Shown: one piece after another, positions 25,008 to 33,929 of the stretch
How positions within the stretch are numbered: the first letter of the stretch is position 1
Layout of the letters: every line of letters starts with the position of its first letter
Assembly: GCA_001724275.1 (NCBI GenBank)
Contig: MEDZ01000033.1
Span: 1 to 58,060, forward strand
Origin: Gemmatimonadetes bacterium SCN 70-22
Lineage (GTDB): Bacteria; Gemmatimonadota; Gemmatimonadetes; Gemmatimonadales; Gemmatimonadaceae
Direction of reading: 5' to 3'
DNA length: 58,060 nt
Program-made: the position numbers and the translations under genes
The notes under the pieces: generated by a model
What the model saw: only the letters and a program-made list of their open reading frames with translations
The model's database searches: none
What the model was told of the DNA's origin: nothing

Positions 25008-26042
25008 ATGCGCGCGCTGACGATATCTGCACACGGCGGCTTGGAGCAACTGGAGCTTCGCCATGACCTTCCCCGGCCGGGCCTTCGGAACCCGACCGAT
25101 GTCCTGGTCTCGATGAAGGCGGCGGCCCTGAATCGCCTGGACCTCTTCATGGTCGGCGGGCTCCCGCACATCACCATCACCCCGCCGTGGATCGTGGGAT
25201 CCGACGGGGCGGGGGTTGTCGAGTCGGTGGGCGCGGGGGTGACGCGGGTGAAGCCCGGCGACCATGTCGTACTGAACCCCGGACTATCCTGCCGAAAGTG
25301 TGAATATTGCCTCACCGGCGACGCCCCGCTGTGCCTGCACTACGGGATCCTGGGAGAGCACTTTCCAGGGACGATCTGCGAGGCGCTGGTGATTCCCGAG
25401 AGCAACGTGGTGGCGATTCCTCCGGGAATCCCGTTCACCGATGCCGCCGCCTTCCCGCTGGCGACGCTGACGGCGTGGCGGATGATCGTGAGCAAGGCGA
25501 AGGTGCGCGCCGAGGATGACGTCCTGATCTGGGGGATCGGGGGCGGGGTGGCGCTGGCGGCGCTGCAGATTGCCAAGGCGCGAGGGGCGCGGGTCTGGGT
25601 GACGTCGGGGAGTGACGAGAAGCTGGAGCGGGCGCGGGCGCTGGGTGCCGACGAATGCCTCAACCACGCGCGAGTCGATGTGGGGCGCGAGGTGCGCGCG
25701 CGCACCGGGAAGCGCGGCGTCGACGTGGTGATCGACAGCGTGGGGGAGAAGACGTGGGGGCAGTCGTTAGGCGCGCTCGGCAAGCGCGGGCGCCTGGTGA
25801 CGTGCGGGGGGACGTCCGGGCCGATGGTGCAGACCGACGTGCGGCGCCTGTTCTGGAACCAGTGGACGATCATGGGATCGACCATGGGGAACGAGGACGA
25901 GTTTGCCGCGGCGACCGCCGAGTTCGCGGCCGGGCGCCTCCGGGCGGTGGTCGACGCGACCTTCCCGATGGACCGGGCGGCGGAGGCGTATGCGCGCCTG
26001 GCGTCGGGGCGGCAGTTCGGCAAGGTGGTGGTGGAGATCTGA
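25008..26042 (+). CDS. Medium-chain (MDR) zinc-type dehydrogenase/reductase
   Basis: 344 aa. The GroES-like half has the structural zinc ligands in CRKCEYCLTGDAPLC (about residues 95-109). The usual catalytic-zinc Cys near residue 40 is absent (AALNRLDLF), as in quinone oxidoreductase-like MDR proteins. The Rossmann half has LIWGIGGGVALAALQIAKA for NAD(P)H. Substrate unknown. The start ATG 25008 lies 3 bp after the 13-bp array, so no normal ribosome binding site exists unless the array supplies it. The stop is followed directly by GAGAAGAC array C. Confidence 0.88.
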   Translation: MRALTISAHGGLEQLELRHDLPRPGLRNPTDVLVSMKAAALNRLDLFMVGGLPHITITPPWIVGSDGAGVVESVGAGVTRVKPGDHVVLNPGLSCRKCEYCLTGDAPLCLHYGILGEHFPGTICEALVIPESNVVAIPPGIPFTDAAAFPLATLTAWRMIVSKAKVRAEDDVLIWGIGGGVALAALQIAKARGARVWVTSGSDEKLERARALGADECLNHARVDVGREVRARTGKRGVDVVIDSVGEKTWGQSLGALGKRGRLVTCGGTSGPMVQTDVRRLFWNQWTIMGSTMGNEDEFAAATAEFAAGRLRAVVDATFPMDRAAEAYARLASGRQFGKVVVEI

Positions 26043-26044
26043 AC

Positions 26045-26089
26045 GAGAAGACGAGAAGACGAGAAGACGAGAAGACGAGAGAACGAGAC
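26045..26089. repeat. GAGAAGAC array C (4 perfect units plus variants)
   Basis: Four perfect GAGAAGAC units (26045-26076) and one GAGAGAAC variant, lying between the dehydrogenase stop (26042) and the GTG start at 26090. The array fills the spacer, and its purine-rich strand is the mRNA strand. Confidence 0.9.
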
Positions 26090-26314
26090 GTGAGCGAGAC
26101 GGCGAAGTACACGAGCCAGGAAGAGGGCGAGCTCCGGCGGGCGGTGGCCGCGGGAGAGGGGGCCACCTGCCCGCGGTGCGCGGTGGCGATGACGAAGCGC
26201 TCCATCGGCGGCGGGTCGTTCGGGCTCGGCTACGCCCGGCGCCGGGAATGGTTCCTGTGTCCGTCGTGCCACCGCTCGGTGATCTTCGACCTCAAGCGCG
26301 GGACGCGGAACTAG
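26090..26314 (+). CDS. Small zinc-ribbon protein, 74 aa
   Basis: GTG 26090 (VSETAKYTSQEEGELRRAVA). Two CxxC knuckles, CPRC and CPSC, about 32 residues apart, give a zinc-ribbon fold; between them are RSIGGGSFGLGYARRREWFL. The end is basic (SVIFDLKRGTRN). It may bind nucleic acid or be a small regulatory protein; no family is recognised. It is preceded by the purine-rich GAGAAGAC array, which probably acts as ribosome binding site, and is likely co-transcribed with the dehydrogenase. Confidence 0.7.
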   Translation: MSETAKYTSQEEGELRRAVAAGEGATCPRCAVAMTKRSIGGGSFGLGYARRREWFLCPSCHRSVIFDLKRGTRN

Positions 26315-26794
26315 CCGCCATCGCGAGGATCGTGGCCGGCGCGCCGCCGACAGGCGCGGCGTTCTTCCGCCGGCCGGGCGTCGTCGACTGCGGGAGCGAT
26401 GGCCCCGGCGCGCCGTGGCGTGTCAGGCCGGTGGCCCCCCCCGGAAAGAAGTGCCGATCGCGGCGCCTGCGGGGGCGCGGGCGGGGCGTGGGGTGTCGCC
26501 AGATTGCACGCTGTCGCGTGACGCGACGGCGGCGCCATGAGGCGTTAGGCAGTTTGTGCCACGGCACGGCGGGGCCGGCGCCTCCTCCCGGATTCGCGGC
26601 GCACGCTCGGCACCAGCCGTTCTCCGGGTGACGCGCGGGGTGACGCGCGTGGCCGCGCGCGGCCCCGCCCGCCATCGCGGGCGCCCGCACGTTGCGCGCG
26701 TGCACGTCATGCGTCGTGACTGAGGGCGCACAACACAGGAAGTGCGTCCGCTGAGAATGCGCTAATGCGCATCCCGACCCGTGCCTAACGATTC
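26315..26794. other. 480-bp intergenic region, no gene supported
   Basis: Extremely GC-rich spacer. Open frames across it lack recognisable protein character. It carries two copies of the octamer GCCTAACG/CGTTAGGC (26543-26550 and 26783-26790). A palindrome lies close to the HD-GYP start. Confidence 0.5.
26757..26772. promoter_or_regulatory. Palindrome upstream of the HD-GYP gene
   Basis: ATGCGC TAAT GCGCAT is an inverted repeat with 6-bp arms and a 4-bp centre, 22 bp before the GTG at 26795. It could be an operator half-site pair; nothing else supports it. Confidence 0.3.
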
Positions 26795-27463
26795 GTGATG
26801 AACCCCCTTGCCACTCCTGCCGGGACGGACATCCCCGTCGAGCTGCGGTTCTCGGCGGAGGAGCTCCAGCTGCTCGAGGCGCTCTCCACCCGCATCGCCC
26901 AGTCGCTCATCAACGCGATGGAGGCGAAGAGCCGGTACCTTCGCGGCCACTCCCACCGGGTGGCCTCGGCCGCCGCCGCGATCGCCGCGGAACTGGGCTT
27001 CGACGACGCCAGCATCGAGCAGGTGCGCCTCGCGGGGCGTCTCCACGACGTGGGCAAGATCGGCATTCGCGAGGACATCCTCGACAAGCCGTCGGACCTG
27101 ACCCCCGAGGAGTTCGCCCACGTCCGCGAGCACGTCCGTATCGGCATGGACATCCTCGCGCCGCTCACCCATCTCGGCCCCGTCCTGGACTACGTGGCGC
27201 ACCATCACGAACGGCTCGACGGGAGCGGCTATCCGCGCGGGTTGCGCGGCGATGCCATCTCGCTCGGCGGACGGATCGTGGGGGCGGCCGACGTCTTCGA
27301 CGCCCTCACCTCGCCGCGCGCCTATCGCGACGCCATGACCGCCGACGAGGCCTTTGCGTACATCGCCTCCATTGGGCCGCGCGCCATCTGTCCCACGGTC
27401 CTCCCGGCGCTCGGCCGCATGGTGAAGCGGGGGCACGTCCTCGTATACCTCGAAGACGCCTGA
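26795..27463 (+). CDS. HD-GYP domain protein, probable cyclic di-GMP phosphodiesterase
   Basis: 222 aa, a nearly bare HD-GYP domain. The metal-binding HD is in GRLHDVGKIGIREDIL (about residues 84-85), followed by HHHERLDGSGYPRGLRGD, which holds the GYP signature, and ADVFDALTSPRAYRDA. All key residues are present, so it should hydrolyse c-di-GMP. There is no receiver or sensor domain, so input must come from elsewhere. The first codon is GTG 26795 directly followed by ATG 26798; either may be used. Another c-di-GMP gene (a GGDEF cyclase) is at 54979. Confidence 0.92.
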   Translation: MMNPLATPAGTDIPVELRFSAEELQLLEALSTRIAQSLINAMEAKSRYLRGHSHRVASAAAAIAAELGFDDASIEQVRLAGRLHDVGKIGIREDILDKPSDLTPEEFAHVREHVRIGMDILAPLTHLGPVLDYVAHHHERLDGSGYPRGLRGDAISLGGRIVGAADVFDALTSPRAYRDAMTADEAFAYIASIGPRAICPTVLPALGRMVKRGHVLVYLEDA

Positions 27464-27714
27464 GGCATGACGCGGCGCGGGCCCCGTGGCCGGCGCCGGT
27501 CCCCGTCCTCCCCGGGCGACGTCGGCGCCTAACGCGACACTGCGGGGCGGGGCCGTCGCTCGCCCCCGCGCCCCCATCATCCAGCGCCGGCAGGAGGGGA
27601 AGCGCCGGACGTCCGGCGAAGGGAGCCGGACGATGAGTCATTCCCGCGCGCCCCCGTCGGGGCAATCGTTGTCGTGGAACTCGGCCCATCCACCACGACC
27701 AACGAACGACTCCC

Positions 27715-28584
27715 ATGACCTCCCCTTCCACTTCACTCGCTCACGGCGCCGTCGGCGCCAACCGCCGCAGTGTGCGGGTCCTCGCGCCCGCGACCGATCC
27801 GGTCGTCCGGCGCAACCGTGCGACGTGGGTCGCCGGCGACTTCGAGCGGATCGCCGCCGGCTACCGCAGCGGCGCGGACGACTTCGTGGGCCGGCTCGGC
27901 ATCACGCGCGGCGAGCGCGTCCTCGACGTGGCCTGCGGCTCGGGGAACCTGACTCTCCCCGCCGCCCGTCGTGGCGCGGTGACCGTCGGGGTCGACATCG
28001 CCCCCAACCTCCTCGATATCGCGCGAGGGAGGGTCGCGGACGAGGGTCTCGCCATCAGCTTCGACGAGGGGAACGCCGAGGCGCTCCCGTACGACGACGG
28101 CGCCTTCGACACCGTGATCACCATGTTCGGCGCCATGTTCGCCCCTCGACCCCAACTTGCCGCAGCGGAATTGCTGCGTGTCGTGCGCCCCGCCGGACGC
28201 ATCGCCATGGCCAACTGGACGCCCGCGAGCTTCGTCGGCGCCATGCTGAAGGCGCACGTGGCGATGGTCCCGCCGCCGGCGGGGATTCCCAGCACGCTGC
28301 TCTGGGGCGACGAGGCCACCGCGCGCGAGCGGCTGGCGGAATCGCGCTCCCTGTCGCTCACCCGTCGCACCATCTACCTGGAGTTCCCGGTGTCGCCGGC
28401 GGACGTGGTGCAGCTCTTCCGCGACTACTACGGCCCGACCGTCCGCACCTTCGAGGCGCTGGACGACCGCGGAAGGGCGAAGCTGTTCGCCGACCTCGTC
28501 TCCCTCTGGTCCGACGCCAACGAGGCGACGGATGGCACGACGAGGGTCGCCTCCGAATACCTGGAGGTCGTGGCCGAGCGCTGA
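27715..28584 (+). CDS. SAM-dependent class I methyltransferase
   Basis: 289 aa. SAM-binding motif I is ERVLDVACGSGNLTLPAARR, motif II VTVGVDIAPNLLDIARGRV, and DEGNAEALPYDDGAFDTVIT corresponds to motif III/IV. This is the UbiE/methyltransferase-11 type fold. A C-terminal helical part (SPADVVQLFRDYYGPTVRTF) may bind the substrate, which I cannot name. The start is ATG 27715. A short hairpin overlaps the stop codon. Confidence 0.88.
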   Translation: MTSPSTSLAHGAVGANRRSVRVLAPATDPVVRRNRATWVAGDFERIAAGYRSGADDFVGRLGITRGERVLDVACGSGNLTLPAARRGAVTVGVDIAPNLLDIARGRVADEGLAISFDEGNAEALPYDDGAFDTVITMFGAMFAPRPQLAAAELLRVVRPAGRIAMANWTPASFVGAMLKAHVAMVPPPAGIPSTLLWGDEATARERLAESRSLSLTRRTIYLEFPVSPADVVQLFRDYYGPTVRTFEALDDRGRAKLFADLVSLWSDANEATDGTTRVASEYLEVVAER

Positions 28585-28603
28585 GGCGAGCGCCCGTCGC
28601 CTC
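28583..28603 (+). terminator. Short hairpin at the methyltransferase stop
   Basis: GAGGCGA/TCGCCTC, a 7-bp perfect stem with a 7-nt loop that begins inside the stop codon and is followed by TTCC. A weak terminator candidate. Confidence 0.35.
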
Positions 28604-28807
28604 TTCCTGCACCGTGCGTTCCGCCGCACCATCCCCGGGCATATGGTTGGTCCGGACACATGCACTCGCGCCCGCATGACCGACCCCTCCGGCCTTCGCC
28701 CCTCCGCGTCCGGTCCCGCCGCCGTCGTGCACGCCGCCCTCGCGGCGGCGGGGAAGTGCCGAGTCCGTGTTCGCGGGGTATTCTCCCTGCACGCCCACCT
28801 CGCCCCC

Positions 28808-29908
28808 ATGCTCCGCTTCCTGTCGCAATCGCTTTTCCTGCCCCTACTGGCCTGGCCCGTTGCGGTCGTCGGCCAGGCGGGCGTCGCCGGCGTGTCGCGC
28901 ATCGTCGCGGTGGGCGACGTGCACGGCGACTATGGACAGTTCGTGACGATCCTGCGCCAGGCCGGGGTGATCGACGGCAAGACGCGCTGGGTCGGAGGCC
29001 GGACGCACCTGGTGCAGACGGGTGACGTCCCGGACCGCGGCCCCGATTCGCGCAAGGTGATGGAGCTGCTCATGGCGCTCGCGCCTCAGGCGCAGGGGGC
29101 CGGGGGAGCGGTGCACGCGCTGGTGGGGAACCACGAGGCGATGAACATGCTGGGCGACCTGCGCTACGTGCATCCGGGGGAGTACGCGGCCTTCCGGAGC
29201 GGGCGTGCCCGCCAGTTGCAAAGCCGCGCCTGGGAGGTGCTGTCCGACTCCGCCCGGCGCGGGGACAAGGCGTACAAGGCGCAATGGTTCGCCGAGCACC
29301 CGCTGGGCTGGGTCGAGCAGCGCATGGCGTTCGAGGGGAACGGGCGCTACGCGTCGTGGATCCGGAACAACCCGGCAGTGCTGAAGATCGACGACTACCT
29401 CTTCGTGCACGGCGGGATCGGCCCCAGGTACGTCGATTCCACGATGGCGGCCATCAATGCCCACGTGCGCGAGGCGCTGCGGGGCGACGTGTCGCCGCCA
29501 GAAGGGAACATCGCCGAAGACCCCGAAGGACCGCTCTGGTATCGGGGGCTGGCCACGGGAAGCGAAGCGGAGCTCGCCGCGCACGTGGACAGCGTGCTGG
29601 CGCGATTCGGCGTGAAGCACATCGTGATCGGTCACACCGTGACTCCCGGGACGATCCTGCCGCGGTTCGGCGGCAAGGTGATCATGATCGACGCGGGGCT
29701 CTCGGCCGCCTACGGGGGACAGCAGGCCGCGCTCGTGGTGGAGGGGGACTCGACGTTCACCCTGCACCGCGGGAAGCGCCTCCCGCTCCCGCTCGCTGGC
29801 GACCTGCTCCCCTATCTCGAGGCCGCCGCCGCACTCGACCCGGCGGGTTCGCGGCTGCGGCAGTACGTCGAGCAGCTGGCGGCGGCACGCGCACCGCACG
29901 GGCGGTAG
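28808..29908 (+). CDS. Secreted calcineurin-like metallophosphatase
   Basis: 366 aa. The signal peptide MLRFLSQSLFLPLLAWPVAV ends near VGQA. The metallophosphatase motifs follow in order: VAVGDVHGDYGQF, QTGDVPDRGPDSR, ALVGNHEAMN, LFVHGGIGPRY and HIVIGHTVTPG. The layout is that of the PPP-type/Shewanella-like phosphatases often exported in bacteria. It probably dephosphorylates a protein or small molecule in the periplasm. I chose ATG 28808 because it places the signal peptide first. It stands apart from its neighbours, with 223 bp upstream. Confidence 0.87.
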   Translation: MLRFLSQSLFLPLLAWPVAVVGQAGVAGVSRIVAVGDVHGDYGQFVTILRQAGVIDGKTRWVGGRTHLVQTGDVPDRGPDSRKVMELLMALAPQAQGAGGAVHALVGNHEAMNMLGDLRYVHPGEYAAFRSGRARQLQSRAWEVLSDSARRGDKAYKAQWFAEHPLGWVEQRMAFEGNGRYASWIRNNPAVLKIDDYLFVHGGIGPRYVDSTMAAINAHVREALRGDVSPPEGNIAEDPEGPLWYRGLATGSEAELAAHVDSVLARFGVKHIVIGHTVTPGTILPRFGGKVIMIDAGLSAAYGGQQAALVVEGDSTFTLHRGKRLPLPLAGDLLPYLEAAAALDPAGSRLRQYVEQLAAARAPHGR

Positions 29909-29961
29909 GGGCCATCGCCGCGCCCCGTGTCTTCTGGTCGACCCCCTCCACAGGAGCGCAC

Positions 29962-30411
29962 ATGAGTTCACCGCTCGTCCGTGTTCGTTCGCTCGCCCTC
30001 GCGGCAGCGTTGGCCGCGCCGGCGGCCTGCGGGAGCTCCTCCACCGCCTCGTCCCCCGTCCTTCCGTCGGTGCAGGGCGCAACCAACCGGGAGTTCGATC
30101 TCGCGGTGGGGCAGCGTGCAACGGTCGGCGCACCCTCGGTTTTCGTCCGGTTCGACACCGTGACCGCCGACTCCCGCTGCCCCATCGACGCCCTCTGCGT
30201 GTGGGCCGGTGATGCGGCGCTTCGCTTCACCATCACGGTGGGCGATGCCCCCTCGAAGGTCGTCGACCTGCATTCCTTCATCGAACCCAGGTCCGTGACC
30301 GATGCGGGCGTCACGGTCGAGCTCCTGCGCGTGACACCGGCCACCGATTCGCGCAAGCCGATTGCCCTGAAGGACTACCGGGCACGCCTGATCGTGCGCG
30401 ACGGCAACTGA
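29962..30411 (+). CDS. Hypothetical lipoprotein, 149 aa
   Basis: ATG 29962 with AGGAG eight bases upstream. The signal ends in a lipobox (LAAPAACGSS). The mature part is a small beta-rich domain (EFDLAVGQRATV, VFVRFDTVTADSRCPIDALC, VWAGDAALRFTITVGD) with two Cys close together that may form a disulfide. Function unknown. It is probably exported to the outer or inner membrane. Confidence 0.75.
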   Translation: MSSPLVRVRSLALAAALAAPAACGSSSTASSPVLPSVQGATNREFDLAVGQRATVGAPSVFVRFDTVTADSRCPIDALCVWAGDAALRFTITVGDAPSKVVDLHSFIEPRSVTDAGVTVELLRVTPATDSRKPIALKDYRARLIVRDGN

Positions 30412-30544
30412 TGACGTGCGACGATGCGGGGGCCTGCCACGCTCGTGTCGTCGCGCAAGGCGGCGCGGCGGGGTATCGTTGGCGCTTCCGCGTCGTGGCC
30501 CCGTCGGTCCGGCGTTCGCCCACCAAGGACGCATCCCGCCCCGC

Positions 30545-31294
30545 ATGCCCCGGTCTTCCGAAACCGTCTCGATGCTCGTCGGCCAGCACGATGCGCATCT
30601 CTGCTCCGACGCCGCGGGAGCCGGGATAGGGGGGCGCGTGCACCTCGCGGTGCTTGCCCCGTTCCTGGCGTTGCGGACCGCTGCAGCCGAGGCCGGATTC
30701 GACCTGCGCATCCTCAGCGGGTTTCGTGCGTTCGACCGCCAGCTCTCCATCTGGAACCGGAAGGTCGGGGGCGAGCTGGCCGTCCTCGATTCCGCGGCAC
30801 GTCCCATCGACATCGCGAACCTCACGCCGCGCGAGCTGGCGTTCGCGATCCTGCGCTGGTCGGCGCTCCCCGGCGCCTCGCGGCACCACTGGGGGACCGA
30901 CGTCGACGTCTTTGATGCGGCGGCCACCCCCGGCGGCTACGAGATCCAGCTGGTCCCGGGCGAGGTGGAGGGCGGGGGGATCTTCGCCCCACTGCACGAG
31001 TGGCTCGACGCGCGTATGGCGTCGGGCACGGCGCTCGGCTTCTTCCGGCCGTTCGACGTGGACCGCGGGGGAGTCGCGCCGGAGCGCTGGCACCTGAGCT
31101 ACGCCCCGCTGGCGACGGAATTCCAGCGACTCCTCACCCCCGAGCTCCTCCGGTCGGCGATCGCCGACGCCGACATGCGACTCAAGGACGTGGTGCTCGA
31201 CAATCTCGACGAGATTCACGCGCGCTTCGTCGCGAACGTGAGCGAACCGGGGTGTCCGCCCGCGCCGCGCTCCGGGGGGGGCGGGCACCGTTGA
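30545..31294 (+). CDS. M15-family D-alanyl-D-alanine carboxypeptidase (VanY-like)
   Basis: 249 aa. The zinc site is complete: ILSGFRAFDRQLSIWNRK leads to SRHHWGTDVDVFD (first His and Asp) and APERWHLSY (catalytic Glu and second His). The family trims the terminal D-Ala of peptidoglycan peptides, or cleaves L-Ala-D-Glu in some members. No clear signal peptide is present at the chosen start (ATG 30545, MPRSSETVSM), so it may act on cytoplasmic muropeptides. It is first in a plus-strand cluster with MpaA and Mpl. Confidence 0.85.
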   Translation: MPRSSETVSMLVGQHDAHLCSDAAGAGIGGRVHLAVLAPFLALRTAAAEAGFDLRILSGFRAFDRQLSIWNRKVGGELAVLDSAARPIDIANLTPRELAFAILRWSALPGASRHHWGTDVDVFDAAATPGGYEIQLVPGEVEGGGIFAPLHEWLDARMASGTALGFFRPFDVDRGGVAPERWHLSYAPLATEFQRLLTPELLRSAIADADMRLKDVVLDNLDEIHARFVANVSEPGCPPAPRSGGGGHR

Positions 31295-31486
31295 CGAGCA
31301 AGCCGGAGCGGGACGCGTGCGGAACGGATACCGACCGAGCTGGCGCCGTTTCGGGCCGAGGCGTACGTTCGGCGCAGCGTCCGTCATGCGGTGGCTGGGT
31401 GTGCGAGGAGCCGTCCATCCCAATGCCGCGAACGGCATGACGCCCGTGCCCCGAAGTGCAGCCGGATTCCAGCGCAGGAGGTCAGT

Positions 31487-31999
31487 GTGGCGCCATCATT
31501 TCGTGTTGTGCGCGACGGACTCGTGGTCGGGGTCATCGCCTACGTCGCCGTGGCGGCGTTCTACGCCATCTTCGACGTGCTCGCCGCCAGGGGGTCGCTG
31601 TATACGCTCGACTTGCTGGGCAAGGCCGTCTTCCGGGGATTGCGCGACCCGTCGGTCCTCGAGACGCCCATGCAGCCCGATGGCGCGGCGATGGCGGCGT
31701 ACAACGCGTTGCATCTGGTACTGTCGCTGGCAATCGGAGTCGTCGTGAGCTGGCTCGTCGCCATGGCGGAGCACCGTCCCGAGCACGCGCGACTCGCCGG
31801 GCTCACGGTCATCGCGGGATTCATCGTGACCATCGTTGCCGTCGGGATATTGACCGCGGGGATGCGCGCCGTCCTCCCGTGGTGGTCGATCGTGGTGGCC
31901 AACGCGTTCGCCGTCGTCCTGGCGGGCGTGTACTTCCTCCGGAGGCACCCGGGGATCTGGCGCCGCATGCTGCCGCTGGGGGGTGGCGGTTCGGCGTGA
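31487..31999 (+). CDS. Integral membrane protein, 170 aa
   Basis: GTG 31487 with an excellent AGGAGG site eight bases upstream. Four hydrophobic segments are visible (about residues 8-27, 68-88, 98-120 and 125-146), with an Arg-rich C-terminus (YFLRRHPGIWRRMLPLGGGG). No known motif. Its stop overlaps the mpaA start by four bases (GTGA), so it belongs to the murein-peptide cluster, where a membrane partner or transporter subunit is conceivable. Confidence 0.72.
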   Translation: MAPSFRVVRDGLVVGVIAYVAVAAFYAIFDVLAARGSLYTLDLLGKAVFRGLRDPSVLETPMQPDGAAMAAYNALHLVLSLAIGVVVSWLVAMAEHRPEHARLAGLTVIAGFIVTIVAVGILTAGMRAVLPWWSIVVANAFAVVLAGVYFLRRHPGIWRRMLPLGGGGSA

Positions 32000-32694
32000 G
32001 GCTTCGCCCGCGACCGGAGTGGGGGACCATCCCCTGGCCTCCGTCCACCTACGGCCGCTCGGTCCTCGGGCTTCCGCTCGAAGTCTGGCGCCCTCGTGAT
32101 CGCTGCGAGCTCCTCGTCTTCTCGGCGATCCATGGCGAGGAGCCGGAAACGACCTATGCGCTCTCGCGCGCCCTGCGGCAGCTGGCGGAGCAGCCGCAAC
32201 ACGCCGCCGTCGTCCTCGCGGCCAATCCCGATGGGCTCATCCGGGGAACGCGCGGCAACGCACGCGGGGTCGACCTCAATCGCAACTTCCCGACGTCCAA
32301 CTGGCAATCGGCCCCCGTGACCTGCCGATCGACCATCGAGGATCCGAGCGACGTGATGCTCGCCACGGGGACGCATGCGGGGTCGGAGCCGGAGGTCCAG
32401 GCGCTCCTCTCGCTGGTGGGTGAGCTGCAGCCCGACGCGGTGGTGGCGCTGCACGCCCCGCTGGCCTGCATCGACGACGCCAACGACAGTGCGCTGGGCA
32501 GGCGCCTCGCCGCGCGGACGGGGATGCCGCTCGTGCGCGACGTCGGCTACCCGACGCCGGGGTCGTTCGGCTCGTGGGGCGGCGAGAACGGGGTGCCGGT
32601 CATCACCTACGAATTCCCACTCGCCGCGACCGAGGTGCTCATGCGCGAGCATGTACCGGTGCTCGTGGAGCTCCTGGCGGGATCGCTCCCATGA
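31996..32694 (+). CDS. mpaA: Murein peptide amidase A-like M14 carboxypeptidase
   Basis: 232 aa. Zinc motif FSAIHGEEPETTYALSRAL, then AANPDGLIRGTRGNARGVDL and NRNFPTSNW as in MpaA, the second His in VALHAPLACIDD and the catalytic Glu in PVITYEFPLAATE. E. coli MpaA cleaves the gamma-D-Glu-meso-DAP bond of the murein tripeptide in the cytoplasm; this protein also lacks a signal peptide. The start is GTG 31996, overlapping the membrane gene stop (GTGA); its stop overlaps the next ATG (ATGA). Confidence 0.88.
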   Translation: MRLRPRPEWGTIPWPPSTYGRSVLGLPLEVWRPRDRCELLVFSAIHGEEPETTYALSRALRQLAEQPQHAAVVLAANPDGLIRGTRGNARGVDLNRNFPTSNWQSAPVTCRSTIEDPSDVMLATGTHAGSEPEVQALLSLVGELQPDAVVALHAPLACIDDANDSALGRRLAARTGMPLVRDVGYPTPGSFGSWGGENGVPVITYEFPLAATEVLMREHVPVLVELLAGSLP

Positions 32695-33923
32695 CGCTCA
32701 ACTACATCTGGCTCGCCTTCTTCCTCATCGCCCTCGTGGTGGGGGCGGTGAAGCTCGTCTTCCTCGGCGACACGGCGGTCTTCACGTCGATGGTCCAGGC
32801 CACCTTCGACTCGGCCAAGACCGGGTTCGAGATCTCGTTGGGGCTGACGGGAGTCCTGACGCTCTGGCTGGGGCTGATGAAGGTGGGAGAGCGGGGCGGG
32901 GCGATCGGGGCGATGGCCACGGTGGTCCGCCCCTTCTTCCGGCGCCTCTTCCCCGAGATCCCGTCGGATCACCCGGCGATCGGCTCGATCATCATGAACT
33001 TCGCCGCCAACATGCTGGGGCTCGACAACGCGGCCACGCCGCTGGGGCTCAAGGCGATGAACGAGCTGCAGGAGCTGAACCCGGACAAGGAGACGGCGAC
33101 CAACGCCCAGATCATGTTCCTGGTCCTCAACACCTCGGGGCTGACGGTGATCCCGATCAGCATCATGGTGTACCGGGCGGAATTGGGGGCGGCGAACCCG
33201 TCGGACGTCTTCCTCCCCATCCTCATCACCACGTATTTCGCCACGCTGGTGGCCCTCGTCGCGACGGCGGCGGTGCAGCGCATCAACCTGTTCGACCGGG
33301 TCATCATGGCGTACCTGGTCGGCGTCACCGGGCTGGTCGCGGCGACGACGTGGTACTTCACGGGAATCCCGCAGGAGCAGGTGCAGGCCATCTCGAACGT
33401 CGTGGCCAACGTCATCCTCTACGGCGTCATCTCGTCGTTCCTGGTCATGGCGATGCTGCGCAAGGTGAACGCGTACGAGGCGTTCATCGAGGGGGGAAAG
33501 GAGGGGTTCACCGTCGCCATCCGGATCATCCCGTATCTCGTGGCGATCCTCGTCGCCATCGGTGTCTTTCGCGCCTCGGGGACGCTCGACCTCCTGGTGC
33601 AGGGGCTCAGCCGGGTGCTCGAGGCGATGGGGCTCCGCAGCGACCTCGTGCCGGCCCTCCCCACGGCGCTCATGAAACCGCTGAGCGGGAGCGGGGCGCG
33701 GGGGATGATGGTCGACGCCATGAAGACCTACGGCGCCGATTCCTTCGTCGGCCGCCTCTCGTCGACCTTCCAGGGGGCGACCGACACGACGTTCTACATC
33801 CTCGCGCTCTATTTCGGCGCGGTCGGGGTACGAAAGACCCGGAACGCCGTCGCCCTCGGACTCCTCGCCGACCTGGCAGGGGTCGTGGCGGCCATCTTCG
33901 TGGCATACATCTTCTGGGGGTGA
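32691..33923 (+). CDS. SpmA-SpmB fusion, nucleoside-recognition (Gate) domain membrane protein
   Basis: 410 aa with about nine to ten membrane helices. The N-terminal half resembles SpmA (GLTGVLTLWLGLMKVGERGG, then SIIMNFAANMLGLDNAATPL and GLKAMNELQ); the C-terminal half resembles SpmB (PTALMKPLSGSGARGMMVDA, then STFQGATDTTFYILALYFGA). In Bacillus, spmA and spmB follow the carboxypeptidase gene dacB and affect spore core dehydration. There is no sign of sporulation here. ATG 32691 overlaps the mpaA stop, and mpl follows six bases later, so a role with murein peptides is inferred. Confidence 0.85.
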   Translation: MTLNYIWLAFFLIALVVGAVKLVFLGDTAVFTSMVQATFDSAKTGFEISLGLTGVLTLWLGLMKVGERGGAIGAMATVVRPFFRRLFPEIPSDHPAIGSIIMNFAANMLGLDNAATPLGLKAMNELQELNPDKETATNAQIMFLVLNTSGLTVIPISIMVYRAELGAANPSDVFLPILITTYFATLVALVATAAVQRINLFDRVIMAYLVGVTGLVAATTWYFTGIPQEQVQAISNVVANVILYGVISSFLVMAMLRKVNAYEAFIEGGKEGFTVAIRIIPYLVAILVAIGVFRASGTLDLLVQGLSRVLEAMGLRSDLVPALPTALMKPLSGSGARGMMVDAMKTYGADSFVGRLSSTFQGATDTTFYILALYFGAVGVRKTRNAVALGLLADLAGVVAAIFVAYIFWG

Positions 33924-33929
33924 TCCCCC

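Noticed and set aside
26315-26794. Small genes in the 480-bp spacer
   Set aside because: Open frames on both strands lack start context and protein-like composition.
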